Origin: Bacteroidota bacterium
Lineage (GTDB): Bacteria > Bacteroidota > Bacteroidia > Flavobacteriales > Flavobacteriaceae
DNA: 5,901 bases
Assembly (NCBI GenBank): GCA_023386255.1
Contig: JAEWKB010000191.1
Coordinates: 1-5,901 of the forward strand
Reading direction: 5' to 3'
The notes below the pieces were generated by a model, which worked only from the letters and a program-made list of their open reading frames with translations, searched no databases and was not told the origin of the DNA. Below are positions 5,771 through 5,901 of the stretch, in pieces. The first letter of the stretch is position 1; every line of letters begins with the position of its first letter. A program made the position numbers and the translations under genes.

Positions 5771-5901
5771 TTAAAGTTCAATCTCTGTTCCCATCAATGG
5801 TACGCTTGCCTCAAAGCCATAGCGTTCTGCAATCCTGATTCGCAGCTCGTCGGCAGGCTGGTTTTCGCCATGCACAATAAATACTTTTGTGGGTTTTGTT
5901 T
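5771..5901 (-). CDS. C-terminal end of a beta-CASP metallo-beta-lactamase RNase-like protein, cut by right edge
   Basis: The minus strand gives 42 residues ending in TAA at 5773-5771, with the frame open to the right edge. The sequence KPTKVFIVHGENQPADELR, followed later by VPLMGTEIEL at the C-terminus, fits the RNA-specificity (RMMBL) domain that ends beta-CASP nucleases of the CPSF73/YSH1-like bacterial family. The His of VHGE is the conserved motif C histidine. The usual role is RNA endo- or exonuclease activity in the cytoplasm. The metallo-beta-lactamase core is outside the window, so activity cannot be judged. Convergent with the persulfide dioxygenase gene, and its promoter is not in view. 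Confidence 0.75.
   Translation of the reverse strand, partial: TKPTKVFIVHGENQPADELRIRIAERYGFEASVPLMGTEIEL

Overview
The window looks like a piece of a Bacteroidota chromosome (a Flavobacterium- or sphingobacterium-like organism; I cannot go to genus). The reasons are moderate-to-low GC, starts without Shine-Dalgarno sequences, promoters resembling the Bacteroidota TAnnTTTG type, and the gene families present. It is ordinary stress-related chromosome: I see no mobile element, CRISPR array, tRNA or rRNA.

Layout. On the minus strand at the left are the N-terminal two-thirds or so of a periplasmic L,D-transpeptidase (runs off the left edge) and, upstream of it, a 136-residue four-helix membrane protein of unknown function. 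A 274-bp divergent intergenic region (1397-1670) follows. On the plus strand come a possible 40-codon small ORF (1552-1674), an 855-residue P2-type (Ca2+-ATPase-like) cation pump, and a 471-residue persulfide dioxygenase fused to two rhodanese domains. A rho-independent terminator at 5745-5769 closes the plus-strand block. The last 131 bases hold the C-terminal end of a convergent minus-strand beta-CASP metallo-beta-lactamase ribonuclease-like gene.

The main discovery is regulatory. Each of the four genes whose upstream region lies in the window has one CRP/FNR-like palindrome (TGA-N6-TCA) just upstream. In all four the first base of the palindrome lies exactly 35 bp before the first base of a TAnnTTTG-like -7 element, which puts the palindrome centre near -40, the class II activator position. 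Scanning by eye I found no other TGA-N6-TCA in the window. The transpeptidase, the unknown membrane protein, the cation pump and the persulfide dioxygenase therefore look like one small regulon under a CRP/FNR-superfamily activator, each gene with its own promoter, rather than two simple operons. A plausible but inferred theme is adaptation to low oxygen, sulfide/persulfide or nitrosative stress: sulfur detoxification in the cytoplasm together with cation homeostasis and envelope remodelling.
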